Shown one piece after another: positions 58,754-64,000 of a stretch of DNA of 64,000 nucleotides (positions are counted from its first letter, which is position 1; each line of letters starts with the position of its first letter). Origin of the DNA: Rutstroemia sp. NJR-2017a BVV2 (lineage: Eukaryota > Ascomycota > Leotiomycetes > Helotiales > Rutstroemiaceae); the NCBI GenBank assembly GCA_002946415.1, contig NJPS01000046.1, forward strand, positions 310,001 through 374,000, read 5' to 3'. The position numbers were made by a program, and so were the translations under genes. The notes under the pieces were generated by a model that saw only the letters and a list, made by a program, of their open reading frames with translations, made no database searches and had not been told where the DNA came from.

Positions 58754-60130
58754 ATGCGCCCATCATCAATCCTGGCCCCGAGTCTCCTTCTTCTGACATC
58801 CTTCCTGGAACCCACAAATGCATTGAAGGCTCTATCGGACTCACCATGTGCGGTGAACTGCGGAAATGTGCTGGGAGGGACTACCGGCGAGGATGATATT
58901 GTATGCGATGTCAGCAACTACACAAGTTCAATTGGCACTACCTTCTCATCTTGCGTGGGTTGTCAATTGACAAGCTCGTTTGTCGACCCTACTACCAATG
59001 AGACCGATTTACAATGGGGTTTATGTTTGTCTACCTTTCCACACTAGAAGGAATCGTCACTAACGAACGGAATAGACAACATCAGATACGCAATGAGTTG
59101 GTGTCTCTGGGGCTACCCAAATAACCCCGATGTCGAAAACACGCCATGCATTACATCCTTTTCGTGCGGGCCGTTCCAAAATGCAGTTGAATACGAGAAT
59201 CTTACTACTACAAGCAGCGAGTATGGCTATTGCGAAGATTTCAATGAAGTCTATCAACAGGATTGTAATAACTGTCTATCACAATTACCAGTTACATACT
59301 ATCTCACCAATTTCTTCACCCTTCTTGGAGGAGCCTGTGATCAAAAACCCACTCATGGCTCGACACTTTCCTTCAAAGGCTCTCCTTTCTCCACGGTTCA
59401 GCTGAACATGACATCTCCAACGCCTACATCTGCAGCTTCAAATGCTTATCCTGGCCTTTCCTTGAATGGACGTATCGGTATCGCTGTTGGAATTATTTTA
59501 CTCATCCTCTTTATCAGTGGATTCTGTATCGTCTGTCAAGGACGTCGTCGCCGTCGTCGTGTGCTCCAACAGCATCAACAAGAGACCGGATATGCTGCAT
59601 GGAAGAATGCACACGATGTCGACGGACTTGGTGGTCATATTCCTGTTGCCGAAGCCTATAGCGCAACATCGAACGTAAGTGGAGGCTCGTTCTTCGATAG
59701 TCCTCACTCCCAAATGCCACTACAGCCGGGATACTGGGGACAGGTTCAACCTCATGTTGATAACGGCCCGGCAGTCATGACACCCATGGAAGAAAGCCCC
59801 GTCAGTGCTATGGGCGAGAAAGTATACTTTAGTCCATATTCTTCGCAATACAATAGTCCAGCCACAGCATCCACCGACGGATATGGCAAGAGCCCCAACG
59901 GTGATCAGTGGCCGGTGGATCGCAAAAATAGCTTCGGCAGTTTCGGTCAGGGAGGTGGAAGTATGGCAGAGAAATTAAAAATGCGAGAACGAAGGAGAAA
60001 GATGGAAGAAGCAGAGGGAGAAAGAATAGAGTTGCAAAACGTTGCGCCGGTATTATCACATCCAGGCCATGGAAGGCTTGGTCAAAGGGGACTAACATCG
60101 GAAGATGCTCTGAAGAGTAATCCCACTTAG
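58754..60130 (+). CDS. Cys-rich single-pass membrane protein, copy A
   Basis: Two exons (58754..59024, 59076..60130; 51-bp intron) encode 441 aa. A signal peptide (MRPSSILAPSLLLLTSFLEP) leads an extracellular domain to ~220 with spaced cysteines: SPCAVNCGNVLGG, DDIVCDVSNY, SCVGCQL, LQWGLYNIRYAMSWCLWGYP, SFSCGPF, YGYCEDF and CNNCLSQLPVTYYLTNFF. One transmembrane helix follows (IGIAVGIILLILFISGFCIV, ~223-245), then RRRRRR and a ~190-residue cytosolic tail rich in Gly, Ser, Pro and Tyr, ending with a charged coiled coil. This layout is shared with proteins often labelled LPXTG-domain or WSC-like in Leotiomycetes; the function is unknown, and a wall-sensing or surface role is inference. A paralogue lies 2.1 kb downstream on the other strand. 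Confidence 0.85.
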
Positions 60131-61311
60131 TCTTTCTCATCTTCCTTTCACCTGTTTATTTAGTTTCCAACTTTTTGTATATGATACCATTTAGCGTGTG
60201 AGTTTGGTCGGTTGGGTAGGCATAGGAAAGGAAAGGAAAGGATGGTATTCCTGGCGAAGGTTGGATGAAGGGAAGCGGAGATGACTCGAAGATCTGCAAA
60301 CAGGTTGCAGTCTTTGCGAAGAGACATGGTTTATTCCCTCTCTGAAAATGGACAGGACAGGACAGGACATACATACACATGTATATATATCATTGCACTA
60401 CTAGCATAATACTTCGAAACGGCCTTATCATGTTCAATCTCCTGCGTCAAGATATCCAATATTGATCAGCGGTGAAAGAAAGAATGAATGAATGATATCC
60501 TGTCGTTACGTTTGCATGAATTACAATGCGACTCAGAAACGGTTCTACAAGCGGTCGCATCTGGGACGCCGGGCAATAGATGAATGTGTATGGATGCATA
60601 GGCACAGCGGAATTTCTCTTCTGCTCACGACAGATTAAATATAGACAGAAGAGACGCGCAAGTCATTCTTGATCTCCTTTCTGGCCTTCTTCTTTCCATC
60701 TTCTCCACATATGCTTGATAGCTATCAGTACACCTCCTCTCGTCTCTCGTCTTCCCTAGGAGTCAGCGCACCCCAAATTCCAAGTTCCTTACAGTCCACC
60801 AACCCTCATCCTCTCTATGTAACGACTGGCTGTCTTGCTTCCTACACAGCTCAAACACGCGTCCACCACCTTTTTTTTTTCTATTCTAAAGTCAGATCAT
60901 TCACATAAGCGCCCCCCTCCATCATCCGCACGAGCATGGCCCCCATTCCCGACCTACGACATATGCGGGGGCCGGATGACGAAAGGAATAGATGGATTGC
61001 TGCGCCGTAAACGCACTTCATTACAGTAACGATCCGTTCCCGCGAACGCCTACGCCGCCGCGCGGGCCGTCTTACTGGCTTGCTGTTTTGGGGGTTATTT
61101 TTGAGGGACGAGGGGGCTTATCGATAAGTGTTGGTGGTGTGGTGCGGATGAAATGGATGGAGTGTATATGAATAGATAGATAGATCTAAGTTACGTGTAT
61201 GCGAAGAAAGGAGGGGGTTTATCTACGAAGATGGTGTGTTGCACATTCGAGTTCGTGCTATATGAAGAAATGGGTATGCGGTAAGATGGGGTACTTGTGT
61301 ATGTAAGAAGG

Positions 61312-61335
61312 GGTGTGTGTGCGTGTGTGTGGGTG
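61312..61335. repeat. (GT)n-rich microsatellite
   Basis: Interrupted GT dinucleotide run with one GC interruption. Confidence 0.85.
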
Positions 61336-61450
61336 CACGACTTACTCATTTTCCTGTTTTTCCTTCCCTATTTTTACACTCTTCCCTCGCTCGACTTCCT
61401 AGATTTACATACACCAGAAGTCGAGTCGAGAAGCTGAATAAAGGGTGCGC

Positions 61451-61472
61451 CTCTTTCTCTTTCTCTTTCTCC
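61451..61472. repeat. (CTCTTT)n microsatellite
   Basis: Three and a half CTCTTT units ending TCTCC; pyrimidine-rich on the plus strand. Confidence 0.85.
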
Positions 61473-62275
61473 CTCACCACTGGCTAGGTCGGTTAAATCG
61501 CACAAAAAGCTCTCATCACATCCATGTATCCACCGACAACCTACCAAATCGAGGAATTCTTGCGCGATGTCTTCTCCGGTAGTCAGGAGGGGCAGAGAAT
61601 GGATGGATGAGAAGTAGTACCGAAGCTGTGGTTAAGCGCCGAGGATGCGGGAAATTTTGTGTTTGTCATACAATGCTCTTTCTCGCCTCTCGCGCGGGAA
61701 ATTTTGAGGGCGGATGGATGGATGGCTCGTAGGGTTGGGAATGGATAGGATGGGCTGGATTGACAGATGGGTGTTGGGGTATGTATTTCTGTGGGTTTGG
61801 TTTGCGAATGGGGGGATGAGGAAGAGATAGTTAGGTATGGACGGATGGGTTCGTAAATATGGCCTGGTCTGATGATTCCCGGATCAAGGTAGGTTGGTGG
61901 TACGAAATTGGTTGGATTTTGCATGGGAAATGACTCCTTCTATGAGGTAAATCTTTTAAGGTAGCTACAGTAGTATATGGTTAACCTGAATTATTAAGCA
62001 TCTCCCTCCGTGCTGCTCGTTCTGCTCGTCTGCGCTCTTGTGTCTCTGTGTCCCATCACTTCGCTTGGTGCTTGCGACTTCGCTGTTCGAGGCCGTTATT
62101 AGAGATTGTGTATCGTAGAGCCATATTTATCACAAATTTGTGAAGGTGAAGCGGTTTCGACGTTTGCCAGCAAAGCGCGCGATGAACTATTTGAAATAAT
62201 AGCCAAGTCTTACTAAAGCAGGTACCCTAAGTGAGGCAATCATTGCCCTTCGACCTTTATCGTCCCATCTGGCCA

Positions 62276-63938
62276 TCAAAAACTCCCTGGCCATTGCTCC
62301 TCTTCTTCTCCATCTCCATCTCTGCCATTAATCTTTCCCAATCGCGCAGCATTCCACTCTCTTTCCCTCATTTCCCATTCCCTTTCGATAGGTCCATTCA
62401 TTCTCTCCCTACTCGTCTCCCTCCCATGCCCATTGAATCTTTCCCTACTTCTCCCCTTCGCTCGGCTCGAACTCCTTTGTCTCGACTCTTCCGTTCCAGT
62501 TGTCATCCTCGCATGTTGTCCTCCCCCAAACTCCGTCGATCCAACGGGAGGCGGAGACTTCAAGTCCCCAATCTCAGTTGCTGTAGAAACTATACTGTTC
62601 CGATATTTAATTGCACTATGCTGTGTGCCGGCGATAGAACCCCTCGCATGCGATGTGATATTCCTATCGGTTGTATCTGAAGGCGAGAGATGAGAGCATC
62701 GAGATGGGTTTCGCTGGGGTATCGCTGGACTTGTGAAAAGATGAGGTGGCTGAGCTTCTGTAAGTAGGGCTCGTGGATAGCTGCGGTCTTGTGGAAATGT
62801 GTATGCGGGCGGAGGATGAGTGAGATGAGCACCATGTGGGGACGTTATGAGTTGTGGAGGAGATATACTTGTTTTATCGGTGAAATTATAGTCATCACTA
62901 AGAGACTTCTTGAAAATACTTTGGCTTTTATTTCGAGTTCGAGGTGGGGGCGCCAAAGATATCGTTCGAGTTTGTATATCTGAAATACCGAAAGCTCCAG
63001 CGACTGGAGCTGTGATATTGTAATCTCTGTATCTTTCATCCAGAGGAGAATGCAGATTCCGATTTCTTGAGGGACGTCGAGACGTCTTCCAGAGAAGAAA
63101 TATCATGAAGATTGAGGCAAGGAGAACCGCACTGAGACCGAATGATATCCCAATTATGCTGTTCTTATCTAGGTGTTTGAATTTCCCTGTAGAGATCGCT
63201 GTTTTGTTGTAATTGTCGCCGGGAGATGTTTCGTCTATGGCATACTGTGAAAATACAGATGCGTTCAGACCGATTATCGTTCCGTCAGGGGGCTGCTGAT
63301 GACAACCAGCTTGAAGTGCGGTCACAACTGAGGAAATGTCAGCAGAAGTCTTCGATTTTGAGATAACTCACAGTTTGACAGATAAGTTTCAGTGCCGCCG
63401 TTACGAAGACAGCTTCTGCATGCAGTAGTGGAACCCATCATAGAAGCATAATCCGTCCCACAATACCTATAAGCTGTCTCATTATCTGGTTCCAAGTTCC
63501 CATCTTCGAGTGCACCTTGAAATGGACCGCAAGCTCTGGAGGTAGAGCAAGGCGTAACAGTAGGATCAGTAGCATTATCAAAGCCATATAGGCAAGATGC
63601 TAAAGAATAGCGTAGATTGTCTAAGGTGTTAAATATTAGTTTCGAGGTATGCCAAACAGTTACTAGCAAGGCTCACACATAAACCACTTCTGGTCATTTT
63701 GACTGTGTCCAGTAGCAGTACTCAGTTGTAAACAGGCAATGCAGGCCTTAAACTTCTGACCGGGTGTGGTAGTCACGAAGTTATTATCCTGACACACAAT
63801 CTGAGATCCATCAATACTTTGGCCATTTTGGTCGTCTGTACACAAGGAAGTGCAGGGCGAGTTCGGTGTAACCCTCAACGCCAGAGCGATACTGGTGAAG
63901 AGAATACATGATTTCAGGTGCGTCAAAAGCCGAACCAT
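62276..63938 (-). CDS. Cys-rich single-pass membrane protein, copy B
   Basis: Paralogue of the 58.75-kb gene. Three exons (63938..63677, 63620..63372, 63327..62276; introns of 56 and 44 bp) encode 520 aa. A signal peptide (MVRLLTHLKSCILFTSIALA) leads a Cys-patterned ectodomain matching copy A: SPCTSLCTDDQNG, SQIVCQDNNFV, ACIACLQL, KWFMYNLRYSLASCLYGF, SRACGPFQGAL, YRYCGTDY and CRSCLRNGGTETYLSNFVTAL. Intron 1 splits the same Tyr codon as in copy A; intron 2 is absent from A. The single helix (IIGISFGLSAVLLASIFMIF, ~227-250) precedes a ~270-residue tail that is Ser/Arg/Pro-rich and unrelated in detail to A. The chosen ATG is the first in frame and gives a good signal peptide. Confidence 0.85.
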
Positions 63939-64000
63939 ATTCACTCAACAACTTCCTGGGCAAAGAAAGGGATAAATCTATTAAAAACTAAAAAGTGATG

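Larger units (their letters stand above)
60131..62275. other. Convergent gap between the two Cys-rich paralogues
   Basis: 2.1 kb between the 3' ends of copies A and B. It holds simple repeats (GGAAAG at 60225, GGACA at 60352, a GT-rich run at 61312-61335, CTCTTT at 61451-61472) and no gene that I can support. There is no sign of a third copy. Confidence 0.5.

Overview
The window is nuclear DNA of a filamentous ascomycete (Pezizomycotina). Genes carry short GT-AG introns, mostly 45-130 bp, and the Epl1, derlin and calcineurin B genes have the filamentous-ascomycete form. A family of Cys-rich single-pass membrane proteins and an AA9 polysaccharide monooxygenase suggest a plant-associated or saprotrophic Leotiomycete; that placement is inference. 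I find 20 protein genes that look intact (one cut by the left edge) plus one probable pseudogene. I see no rRNA, tRNA, CRISPR or prokaryotic features. Exon joins were worked out by hand from splice signals, reading-frame phase and family conservation.

Layout. 1-10.6 kb is a compact housekeeping block: Fap7/AK6 (-, partial), SNF1/AMPK beta subunit (-), a small membrane protein (+), Kae1 of KEOPS (-), Rkm4-type SET methyltransferase (+), Epl1 of NuA4 (-) and calcineurin B (+). 10.6-20.56 kb is a gene desert rich in microsatellites, a recurring TACTTCGTA palindrome and pyrimidine-rich tracts; it ends at an unrecognised Q/P-rich protein (20.56-21.8 kb). After another gene-free 2.4 kb comes a second housekeeping block (24.2-36.9 kb): mitochondrial uS9 (-) head to head with eEF1B-gamma (+), an FCP1-like HAD protein (-) head to head with Rrp36 (+), the CoQ kinase Coq8 (-), splicing factor Ess2 (-) and phosphatase PP5/Ppt1 (+). 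39.4-47.1 kb holds a derlin, a frame-disrupted APH-fold kinase gene and an Nta1-like N-terminal amidase. 47-58.7 kb is accessory in character: a 21-bp minisatellite, several copies of a TTTGTTGCATATCT motif (one pair as 18-bp inverted termini of a ~407-bp element), and one spliced, apparently functional AA9 LPMO gene. 58.75-63.94 kb holds two convergent paralogues of a secreted-Cys/one-TM/basic-tail family.

How the genes fit together. Most encode basic machinery: ribosome maturation and protein synthesis (Fap7, Rrp36, Rkm4, uS9m, eEF1B-gamma, Kae1), chromatin and splicing (Epl1, Ess2), signalling (SNF1 beta, calcineurin B, PP5), CoQ biosynthesis and ER quality control or protein turnover (derlin, Nta1). 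They are often in divergent pairs sharing short promoters. The right third is where lineage-specific material sits: the LPMO, the Cys-rich membrane proteins, repeats and the gene relic.
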